Shown: piece after piece, positions 36,801 to 48,800 of the stretch
Position numbering within the stretch: the stretch's first letter is position 1
Layout of the letters: every line of letters starts with the position of its first letter
Assembly: GCF_037975245.1 (NCBI RefSeq)
Contig: NC_092580.1
Span: 13,051,501 to 13,115,500, forward strand
Direction of reading: 5' to 3'
Source: Apostichopus japonicus
Taxonomy: Eukaryota > Echinodermata > Holothuroidea > Aspidochirotida > Stichopodidae
DNA length: 64,000 nt
Program-made: the position numbers and the translations under genes
Notes under the pieces: generated by a model
Database searches by the model: none
What the model was told of the DNA's origin: nothing
What the model saw: only the letters and a program-made list of their open reading frames with translations

Positions 36801-39800
36801 CATGCACATTCTCATGAATACTGTGATATTACGATCTTAAATTTTACAGTTTTTATGGCCATAAAAAATAACAAATTGCACATTTGTATTATATATTGCT
36901 CCATCATCTTAACTTTATACCAATAACATTTAGAGAGATTCATTCCACGAACGAGCATCATTATAGCCGCAGTATTGTATGTACTGTAATTATCAACCCC
37001 CCCCTCCCCCCCCCCAAAATAACATATTCAGCCTTCTCTTAATAACAAACATTACGTTGAAGTCGATAAACTGGCAATTTATTAAATGTTATGCTTCCAA
37101 ACGATTTCCCATTTATGGAGAAAACTATGCCTCTTGTGATTAATTTTAATATCTGAAGGGGGAGTCTTTTTCAAAAGGCCTTTCATGATTCTTTCTCAAA
37201 AGGAAATCAATATCTGATTCGTATAGAATATACCTGAGTCTATCGTCGCTTTCACAATATTGCTAACAGGCTAATATTTTTTTTGTACAGTAGGCACGGT
37301 TACTGCATATTGGGGATGATTAATACAATTCCATAACTTTATCTGCTGCCACGCAGTTATATACCGTACAATATTGACATTAATGTAGGTCCCCGTTCTT
37401 GCTTCAATATTCGGTATAGCATCATGCAGTTCGTTGCAATCGCTGTAGCGAAAAGGTAAACGATTCAGACAACGCTAGACACAAGAGTGGAATCAAAGTT
37501 TGTTGTGTACAGTATATATGTATGTACTTGAAGTACAGTCTCATACAGAAAGTAAAGTTATCATTCACAATGGAACAGCAAGGTTTTCCCCCCCCCACTT
37601 TATATGATGAATGATTAATCAGACTAGCCAAATTTTCTTGTTTGCATAACATCTAGGGTACAAATACTGCATGACCGTGTCACAGCTAGTACATAAAGAG
37701 GATTATATATTCTACAAATAAGTAAGGATTTATGGGGTAGCTAGTAGTAAGGTACTGTATGTTATCCTTGTTTCCTGAAAATGTGAAGCATCTCAAAACA
37801 GTATATGATATATAATTATAAAAATAAAACAACTGTTAGCTGTTAGCAAACTGCTTTTCCACTAAACAGCCTGTGTAAAAGAATGTGTAAAAGTAAGAGG
37901 GCCTTACGTTTTGATCATACCAGGATTTCCATATATTATTCAAAGACATGTTTGTACAGTGCTGTTCAAAAGTAACAAGTTTAAGATCTAGTATGTCCGC
38001 ATAGCTGAAAATTTCTTTTGGCACGTATACCATACCCATATATGCTGGTAGACAAAGAACTGTATGTCAGACCTGTTTCTTTAAAAATATTAAATGGAAT
38101 TTTTGAGTCACTAACAATTTAGTTAATAAGGCTTTCTAGTCCGGCTGTCAAACAGAAAAATTTGATATGTACACAAGTCGTACCTTAGCCACTAACTTGA
38201 TTTGAATATATCTTTGCCTGACAATTTTCTTAAGTAGAAAGCTTTTGGCAGCAGAGAGCGTTCTTTAATTTTTGTAATTGAGTCCAGAAGACCGAAACAC
38301 AGTCAGATCTTTATCCCATATTTGCAGTACAGGGTATTGTATTGTTCACAAACATAAGTTGTGGATGACCTAATTTTCTTCAATTACCATTCAAGGAAAG
38401 AAAAATGAAAAAAGAGAATAAAGAAAGAAGTCTGTGCATGTGTTTTATTGTGTAAGATTTGTGACAAATGGAACGAGCATTGATCATCAAACATTATAAA
38501 GTTTACATTCTCTGAGTGAAATTTGAGACTTTTGTTTTGTTGTTTCTAAAAAGCAGGATGACCTACATTTATTTGTTGGCGTAATCAAACGTGTGGAACG
38601 ATAATTGCTCTGCTTTTGTCAAATTTCTCTTCATTTTGGCAATAATCAAGGAAATTTGCAGTTTCTGTCTCGAACTGTTTGATTTATGCTCTTAGAGTAC
38701 CTAGTTTTGTATTTTTTTTTTTTTTTTTTAATTAACATTTTTTTTTTTTTTAAGATGCATTAATATCTAGGCTAGTGGATTTATCAACAAACATGTCAGT
38801 TGCACTCAGAGAAAGTCAAATGAAGGAACAAACATGATTTGTGAGAATGATAAATTACTCTAAGTGGTCTCCTGCGAAATTGCTTTTACATCATCATGCT
38901 TGATTTGTGACAGAAAGATTCAAATTAACTTCATTCCTCACTTACATATACACCCACAGGCATGACATTTAACATTCGTCCATTGTGAACTATTAGAATG
39001 AGTGACAGGGCCATTTCAGAGCATCAACTTGCTCCGAGCTTACCTGTCTTCTCACAACCTGAGGGCTCTCGCACAAACGTGCCGCGTGTGAAAGTTCCGG
39101 TAAAGTCGTTTTAGTTCTGTACGACCTTTATGACCAGTCCTTCCCGGTCAGTGAACCCTCTCCTCATTCTACCCTCCCAGAGTGCTTACAATGTCATTTT
39201 GATTTAATATGTTCATGGTAGAGTTTCTGCACTATTTTTTTTTAACAAGACTGGTAATTAAGATACTTATATGAGCGAACATAAAAAATATAACCTTTTT
39301 TGTTGTTATAAGACTGGTGCACATATTACAATACTGTGAGTATACATACTAACGACTTTCCTTTTTCTCTTTTGAAATTTGCAGTACTTCCAGGAAATAA
39401 ATATGGACGAAGGAAATCAGGTGAGTTATGTCAGTATAGTCTAGGGGTGGATCCAAGGTTTTAGAGAGGAGGGGTGTGACCCCGAGGATGTTGAATCCTA
39501 CAGGGAGGTCTGGGGGTACTCCCCAAAGAAAAACAGCGAAAAATATAAATATAAATTAGGTTTATAATAAAGTCAACATGGAACTCTGCTAATACCATGT
39601 TTTAGAGAGGAGGGGGTGTGACCCAGAGGATATTGAATCCTATAGGGAGGTCTGAGGGTACTCCCCCCCAAAGAAAAACAGAAAAAAATATAAATATAAA
39701 TTAGAATTATAATAAAGTCAACATGGAACTCTGCTTATACCATAACTACTTTTAATTTTGTTGATGAGGTTGAACAGGAGCGGGTGTAACTCCCCCCCCC

Positions 39801-42800
39801 CCCCCAACCACCAAACCTCCTGCCTGGATCGGTGCCTGTAGTCTCTGTACATTTAGTTAAATCAGGAATATCTACACTTGCTTGTTGAAGCAGCTCTATA
39901 ATGTGCATAAATTATAATGTCCCTCTTCATCATATGTGGCCTGAACATCAAACTTCATGTTATTAATTTAGCCACTTATTATTGGTCCCATATCTTCTTT
40001 GTTTTGTTGTTGTTGTTGTAACTTTTGTTATTTGGCAGCATTGTTTGTCATAACAGATGATAAATACCTTGAAAAAGGGCAACAAAACAAGCATAAAAAA
40101 TTGGATCAATTATTAATTGCACCATTCAAAGTTAACTAGCATCATATTGATTATTCTGCATTAGAATCTAGATGAGGGTCTAAAATTGCTAAACTAGCCA
40201 GGAACCTTTATATAGTAAGTCTCAATTATCAACTGCCTGCATCTCTGGACGAGTTGATGTGTCAATAGCATCTGAAGAGAACATTGCAGTGCTCACGCTT
40301 TTTAAGTGTACACAGAACTAACTCAAAATGTGCACATATGAATTGATGGAGAGTACAGTTAGGAAGATAGTTACAAAATGCAACTAGCTACTTGCGGGCA
40401 AGTATGCCTGTCCCTTTTCGTGGAATGTTGACCCTAAGAAAGGTTGCACATAAACCATATACTGAGCACTGTTAACTGTTTTGTGATATAAACAGTTTCT
40501 ACAGATTGTAGTGTACACTTGATTAATATATATGGGGCTGGTGTTGAAGAATGTATTTATAACACAAGACATGTGGCTGATCTGAATGCGATATGTGATC
40601 TTGTTTTGGTATGGTGAATAACTTTTTTAAATTTTATTCATTTGCATTATTCAAATTAATTTATGTTTTGTTGTTGTATGTGACATGGTTGAACTTGCAC
40701 TGATTCATATTTCAGTTTCTTGTAATAATGTAACAAATATATACACTTCCCTTCCTTCTCCTAATCTCCCATTCTCCTTTCCCTTAAAAGGCAAAAAAAA
40801 AAGAAGAAAAAAAAGAAGGAGAAAGCAAGTGTTCTGATTTTAAAACACTGCTAGTTCATGGAATCTTGTGAGGAATAGGGTGGGCAAGAAAATTATATGT
40901 ATCAAGTATCAGAAGGAAAGAATTCCCAAAAAAGTATGCTGAGGATTTGACTCAAATATTTACAGTGGTCACTGGACCAGCTACACATCAAAGTCTTCAC
41001 AGAGGTGGGACTCTGGGATGCCATTCCTTTATCAATGATCACTCTCAGAATCACAGAGCTATTTATTCTAGAGTGAACGTATGTGTGTGAAAATGACCTG
41101 TTCCATATTACAGGTTTGTGTGTGTACTATGAGTATATTTACAGTATATATAGTTATATATGTAGTTATGTATATATAGTTATGTATATATAGTTATATA
41201 TATATATAGTATATACTGTTTGTACAACACTTACTGTACCTTGTGTGTACTGGAAACCTTAGACTGTTCTATACTAGCTAATTAGTTTCCTCAAGTTTTC
41301 ATAGGTTTGGTGTTGTAACATGACTCTCGATCCTGATATCAGTGGTATACAGTATGTCATAAAAATGTCCGTAGATACTGAGTTGAGGGAGCAATCCTGA
41401 GATATTCAAAAATATTGATTTCAGAAATTATAGTTACTATAATAGAGGAATTTTGCTAAAAAAATAGATCAGTACTAACTGTATGTGTAAAGTCGGAACT
41501 GTGTATTTTCAACAGGAGTCAGTCTGCTACCAAGTACAGTACTCCAAGCCATTCACACTTTGCACTCTCCTCTCCAAGGGTTCAAGGGATGTTGATTTTG
41601 CACTGACCCAGTATGCTTACGGTACATGTAAGTGTCTAAGTGCTGAGCAGCAAGGTTTTGACAGTTAAGAAGTGGCTCTTCAGCTATATGGTTGGAAAAA
41701 CTTTTGTATAATTTATAAATACATTTTCTCCAAATAAAAACAAAAAGAAAAGTGATGGCCTCCTACTGTAGTTATAATAATGTAGATTATTATCATGGAG
41801 AACTTACTCACAGGGGACGGGTCCGTAAGTTTTTTTTTTTTTTTTAATAACCCAGACGACCGCAAGTTGTCCCTCAGTTCCCATCATCATCGGCATTCCT
41901 AAGTTTATCTGTATATATATTGATATATATTAACTGCATACAAATGTACTTCACTGCGTAGGCGGAGGTACTGCATTTTGTGCCGTTTCATTTCATCGCC
42001 TTACGTGGGAGTCTCCTGTTAAGAATTGTGTGACGACCGCAATAATAATGCATTGATCAAAGCAATAAGCGGGGCTTGAAGTATGTAGGAAAGGGAAATG
42101 TTTTTCCTTTTTTGCATATTTTAAATTGACCTAATTACTATGCCTACAAGAAAGTGGCATGGTTTTTGTGAACTGCACTATGAAAAGAGATGCAATGTTT
42201 GTCTTGCAAACAGTCTTGACACTGGCTGACCATTTTGTTTATCGGCTGTCATGCTATATGTTCATGGCAGATTGTCTAAATTGAGCAGTTGGAAGGCAAT
42301 GGTTGGATCATTCTGTCAATCTGAACAGTACAATTAATAGACGGTTCATGTTGTACAGCTAGGGCAACATATATCCTGTCGTACAAATTAACAGACAGTT
42401 CATGTTGTACAGCTAGGGCAACATATATCTTGTCGTACATATTAAGTTGGGGTTTGTTTTGTTTTCTTGGAACGACTAGATTTCCATCGCTTTTACAGAA
42501 ACAGACTTAGAAAATTAATACTTATTTCCTGCTTTTCTTCAGAAATACTTTCATAGCAGTTTCTTCTTTTTTCTTCTATATTTCTCTTTGCCTAATAATT
42601 GCAGCATGCAGACCTGTACTCATAAATTAAGAGAGAGGGGGGGGGGGCGGTGGAGGGAGAACGAAATGTACCATAGTGGTAAGAGCATGGAAAAGAGGAA
42701 AATTGGATGGGTGGTAATTCAGCCATGAGTTCTCAGGCCTCAAAATTTTGGCTATTTACCTGTACTGGCCAAGTGCCATTAAATACACTTTGCCACTAGA

Positions 42801-45800
42801 AATCCCTCCCACCCCCTCAAAAATAGGGGAAAAAAAGGCACAGGTAATTTTCTGCCACATGTTAAAATGGGATAAAAATCATCAGTCAGAGAATCATCAT
42901 GATTTCCATACACCCTAACATTTTCACATATTACGTACATGATTTATGGTTGCGTCTGTCCATTTTAAATCTCCGCCAACGATCTGTCGTGAGGTCTGGG
43001 ACCTGCTGCCACGGGCATACTGCCACGGGCGTTCTGCCACGGCCAAACTGCCACCACCGAACTGTGGGGCTCTTGCAATCCAAGCTGCCATCACGAACCA
43101 GAAAAAGCAAAACTACACTTCAGAGTCCTCTCCCATGTGTTTGAACTGACAGTTTTCAATGATACTGCTGTTGTTTACAGTTTCAATAATAGGTACTGTA
43201 GTGTTTGTGAGCACACCGAAGGCCAGGAGAAATTGTATTCTACGTACGTCTGCCCAAAATAAAAAGAGTCGGCACTGCAGACCCGAACTAAATTTCATCA
43301 GTTTTAATAGCTGTGAAGTGCTCCTCTCGTAAAACCACTTCCCCATGTTGACATTCCTGATGGCGGTGATGAGTCTGTTGCTCTTACGTTTTTGTCACGG
43401 ATGGGGTGTGAAGATGCTTTTGCATTCGTGAACGCGTGCGTACCATACGGTAGCTGTCACATGAATACAATTAGATGTACAATAAATTGCTCTAGAAAAC
43501 TGCAAAGCTCGTTTGAGGAACCTCTAAGAGCAGTTGAGTCGCCTATAAACGTTGAAAATTAATGGTACAGGCAATATAATATGTTAAAAACTGCTTCCTG
43601 CAACTAGTTTATAATGTACAATTGCTATTTGCACATACCGTTGACAACTTAGTTGCGTGTACTGTGTACATGATGGAAGGGATTAGGGTAGGTGGCAAGA
43701 ATTTGCTTTGATTATGCTGTTTTTATCTTTCAATAATAACAGACTTGATAGCCAAATTTCTGATCCATTTCAGAAAGAAAGATAACTTACCTGTCTCCCC
43801 ATAAAAACTACACTCTGGCTTTACCATGTCCTAGAGCAATCTGGTAACATTTATTGCACCGCCCTCTATCAGTGACTGGCCCATTATGGTCTACCGCCCT
43901 CATTCTACCATCCAAAGTGTCATAAGCTCTGGAATCTCATGTATATATGTATTTTTTGTGCGATTTCGTCTCCTTTAATTTACTTCACTCCTCGCTTACC
44001 TGTCTCCCCACAACCTTGGTTGTGGGGAGACAGGTAAGCTTGTCACTCGTAAATATATAAACCAGTAAGTTTCATGATGACTCCATCCAAGTATCCACAA
44101 GGTAGTTTCCATCCAAAACATGTCACTACATGAACATTGGATGAGTTTCTTTTCATTGTGGGTGTTTCTTGGGGGAACCATTAGTTTTTCCTTTACTTTT
44201 GGGATATTTGAGTGCGATGGGCAAAAAAAACAAAACAGCAAAATTAATGCGTTAATATCTGAAGGAGCTTGCCTCCAAGATCACAAGTCATTTGATGAAA
44301 ACCCAGAGTCATTTGACGAAAGGCTTAAACAGACGTCTGTGATATCTCGGATGTTAGGACAAGGTAGGTGTTCATTTGTTTTCTTCATGTTTCAGTCTTG
44401 TCATGTCTTACGTGGTCGCCCCTCTCCCTCCCCATGCTAATTTAGTCGTCCTTGGAAGGGGCACGCACGTACCGTCTAACTCAGTTAACTCTGGACGTTG
44501 GGCAGCATCTCCGCTCTCTCTTATGTCATCGGCGTACAAGTTCAGATAGACCCTCCAAGGCCTGAAAAATGACTCGGTGTCCGTCGATTCGCAAATTTAA
44601 TTCTCGCTGATTGAAGAGACTTCGGCAAAAGTGATGTGACAGGGGAGTACCCTAGGGATTGTTTCCCTTTAAGGGAAATATCTCTGGAGGCAATTTTTGA
44701 TACGGATTGCGAGGCACCCGTCCATGCCTGAAAGGGTCGTTTTGACAGATGAAAAATTGGAGTATTGATTTTGAAGTGGATGGCATGCCATAGGTGTTAT
44801 TGTTATTGATGCTGTTTTTCTTCTGTTTTTCTTCTTTCTCAGTATTCGTAAACAATTTAGTATGGAGGGCAGGGGGGGTGGGGGCGGGGATGCCAGTTTT
44901 CTCGTCGTGATGGTGCATATATATATTCTTGATCCTGGGCATTTTCATTGCAAATCTTTATAATTACAGATAAATATATATGGATTGAGTCCTACATTTT
45001 TGTGGAGGTGTCCTTGCTTATTGTGGCGATTTACACACAAATAAACTTAGGTTGAAATACCTGCGCTATTACCAGATATTTAGACGAATAAAGAATTAAA
45101 GTAGTCTAATAAATAGAAAATATAATGTCCACAAGAATTCCTGTCAAAGCTTTATTTGAGGACTGATGAAACTGAAAATTTTAAAGTATTATAATTTTAG
45201 TTCCAGAATCGTCATTCTAATAGATATTCTAAAAAATTTATTTAAAAAAATGAAAAGAAAGTTGTTTCTTCAAATTTCAAAATTTACAAACCATAAGCTT
45301 TATAGTACTATAGAAACTGTTATGTCTAGCACACAGTACCAGTTGTACCTTGCAACAAGTCGTAAAAACAAAGATAACACCTTTTGGCCAGTTTGATAAG
45401 AATTGATTTAAAAAAAAAAATCTAATCTTATTTTGTGTTGCATTGATACTATCCATTGTCAGTACTAATAACATTTGTCTCTGCAGTGTTAAATTCTTGT
45501 CAAAGGTTACCATTAAGATCAATATATATTATTGAAGCCTGTGTGAGCTCTGTAAGTCTTCTATGCAAACTACACTGTAACATGGCTGGCTTATACAGTA
45601 AACATGGTATGTACAGTATGCAGTATATGTGGTCGTTTTCATCACGGGGGAATTTTTCAGAGAGCATTTTGATACACTGAATCTATACTGTTGCCCTTAT
45701 TTTTTTTTTTATATTATAAACCTCACAAAATTTAGACGAATCCTTCAAATTGATTTGCAAAAATTGATAACACTAACTTGAGTCCCAGTATGTACTTTTA

Positions 45801-48800
45801 GACAGTGTTGTTCTGTACTTTTCTCAATAATGTTTATTTTATCTCTTAATTATTGATTTATAGAATTGTTGTATGGGAGGTTTGTGATACTGGTGCCAGA
45901 CAAATAGAAAAATAACTTTACAATAGTTACTGGTAGGTTACCCTTAAACTTTTAAATTGTACTGGTAGTTTTATAGACTGTTTACAGAAAGTACAGTAAT
46001 TGGGTTTTGAATTTTCACATATATGTAGATATAAGTCTAGCTCAGTAGAAATGTTGTCGTGTAGAAAATTCGAATTTGCACTCTTAGATAACAGTGAACC
46101 AAGGCTACTGTACAATGTTTTCACAGGTATTTTGCCGGTAGTAATACCTGGGATTATCCCGAGCTAGTACAGTAGTATCTGTTTGGGTTGGTCATGCCTA
46201 AAGATTGGTTGTCCAACAAAAGAGTATTGGATTTGGATGGAAGGTACTGTACCTTGTTATAAAGAGTGGATTTATTAAAACATTACTCGAGAAAAGTCAA
46301 GATGGGCCCACAAAACTGGAAGAATGATGGTTTTGGATTTTCCAAGGAAAATATTAAGTGCACAAAGATCTCGGCCTGCTGCAAAGATCTTTGAAAATTT
46401 GTTTAAAAAAAATCAAATTTGGGTAGAAGGAAAGTGTTCCAAATCATGTACAGTAAAGTAAATCCTACAGTATTTTATGCAATTTGGTTGGAATAACGGA
46501 AAGGTAGCAATTTTACTTCATTGGGCCTCTCTTTACGCATACTGTACGTTCACTTGTGTACAGTATGTTTGTAAGGAGTTTTACCACAGCGGATGAACTG
46601 GTAACAAATCTTGCACCTAATAATCCTCCATGTGGTAGGATGATACACTGCCCTCTTTCTTCAGTATCGCTACTGGCTATTCGCAGTGCAAGAATGTTAC
46701 CAGTTCTTAGGCCAGGGTAGATCAGAGTGCATACATGTACAGGAGACATGTAAGTACAATCAGTAGTTAACACCCATACCAGTTAGTTTTGGAGCTGTTC
46801 AAGATAAGAGCAATGAATCCATCTACTGGAGATGAATTGCTTTACAGTTACCGTTGCATAATTTCCCCTGAACTGACAAATATTCTGTCATAACTCTTGC
46901 ACTGGCAATTTAGATAGAAAAGTTGGTCCTTTAAAAGCATTTCTGTGTTCTGTCTGCAAGTACACCAAATTTTGCTGAGTTTGAAAAAACAAATTTGCAA
47001 TTTGATCAAACTTAATTAAGACACCTTTTCTGGATTTTTCTACCTTGTACCAAATTAACACTAATAAGGGAGTTAATTATAATATAAATTTGATTCCTAT
47101 AAATTTGATTCCATCCACAGTCTTTTATCATCTCTTCCTACCCAATTATCCACAGATTGCACACCCACTCTCGCCACGAAATATCCTTTATTTCCTTGTT
47201 TGTGAAGGGATATAGACGTAATGTATGCGTAGGTAGGAAGTGCGTTCTTTTGTTTAAAAGAATTTAAGCCTATCACTGTGATGATAAGGTGCACTTTCCC
47301 TAGATGAGTGAGTGTATGGTTTCACAAGGTTTGGAAAATGGGACAATTAAGTCTCATGAAGTAGGGAAAAGGATAAAACTCTTTAGTTGGTCTTGAAAAC
47401 TGGTCCTTGAATTTGAAAGTGTAGTCTGGAAAAGGAAGGGAAAAAATGTTTTTAAAAAATAATGACTTAAATTAACTCTGTTAATCAGACTATATGGTTA
47501 AATTGATCATGTTATGTTTTGGCTTCCTGGTCCTTTGAATATACCCCTCCCCCCCTGTCCCCTCACCACCACTTAACTAAATTGGGTTAGCATATATTTT
47601 GCAAGAGTTACAATTTTAATTCAGTTTAATCCCTAAAGATGCCTTTTGGTCTGGGATTTCATTTGCTTCAGAGCTTACGAGTCATTGTGAGTGTTATTAG
47701 ATGTAAATTGAAGGATTTCCAAGTTTTTTTTATATACTATTAATCATTACATCAAATCATGAAACTTGACTAATCAAGCTTATGTCGTAAAATTATTTGA
47801 TAGCTGTAAGTTTTAATGCAATAAACAGGGATGGAAAATTGATCCAAAATTACTATAGAGAGATACAGTATAAGATACTTAAAAAAGCTGTCATATTGAC
47901 TTCATTACTGTCATATGTAGCTTGTATGTAATTCACTCTTGGCTGCTTCAATGGTAAAATAGACAATTACTGAATACCTTCAATGCCATCCCTGATCCGC
48001 ACAGGAAGGTGAAGCAATCCTCACGAAGAAGAAAACTAAATTTCATATTCAGCTTTTTTTGGTGAGAGGGAAGATGTTTACTTTATTGGCTGTGATAAGA
48101 ATCTTTTTTCGATAGACATGATGTTTAACATTTCCCACCTGTGAGATCATTTGTCCAAACAAGTTTTTAACAGGTTGTGCAGTATAAGGTTTTCTTGTCT
48201 GAAAGAAGAAATAGTGTGCAAAAGAAGATATTTTAAATGTTACATAAGGAATAAATTTGCATTTTGTGGCACAATTTTTCTACTGTATTGTTATGGGAGT
48301 TTTTTGGTGTTTTATTTATTTGTAAACATTTTATATATCTTGACAAAGTCTGTTGTTTTTCAAGAAAAAAAAATTGAGAGGGTAAAGGAAAAGAAAGAGG
48401 AAGAAAAGTATAACGTCAGCACTTTAGCCTAGATATTTTGCAAACCTAGTTGGACATTCGTAGCAAACGAACCGATATTATCTCACTTTGCACCTACTTT
48501 AAAAGTGGCTATTGTCATTAACGTTCATAGGCAAGGATACTTAGCAAGTGCTTGAGAAAGCCTGAGCAAATTGATAAGAAATCCTCAGAATAGAAACAAA
48601 ATCCACACTCCAGTAAGGTACAGGTGAGATTTGAGAAGATGAAAATCTGGGTCAAAACTAGCAGAGCGGGTAGGTCTGCACGATGGTACGTATTGTTTCT
48701 GAAAGAAGAGGCATTGGAGTCGACCCGGCAGTCGGTCAAAGGAGTCACTCGTAAATATCGAGCCCAGACAGGTTTTGCAGTTGTTCTGTAACTTGGGTGA

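Larger units (their letters stand above)
30883..39384 (+). other. PKA-RII intron 1 (8.5 kb)
   Basis: No exon is recognised inside. Just after the donor (30915-31010) there is a run rich in TAGGC/GCCTA words. Elsewhere it is mostly unique AT-rich sequence with poly-T near 38710-38755, a 26-bp tandem repeat at 34334-34440, a short 24-bp duplication around 33653-33700, a purine-rich patch near 35695-35750 and a C run near 36996-37016. The open stretch at 31342-31605 looks like chance. Confidence 0.75.
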
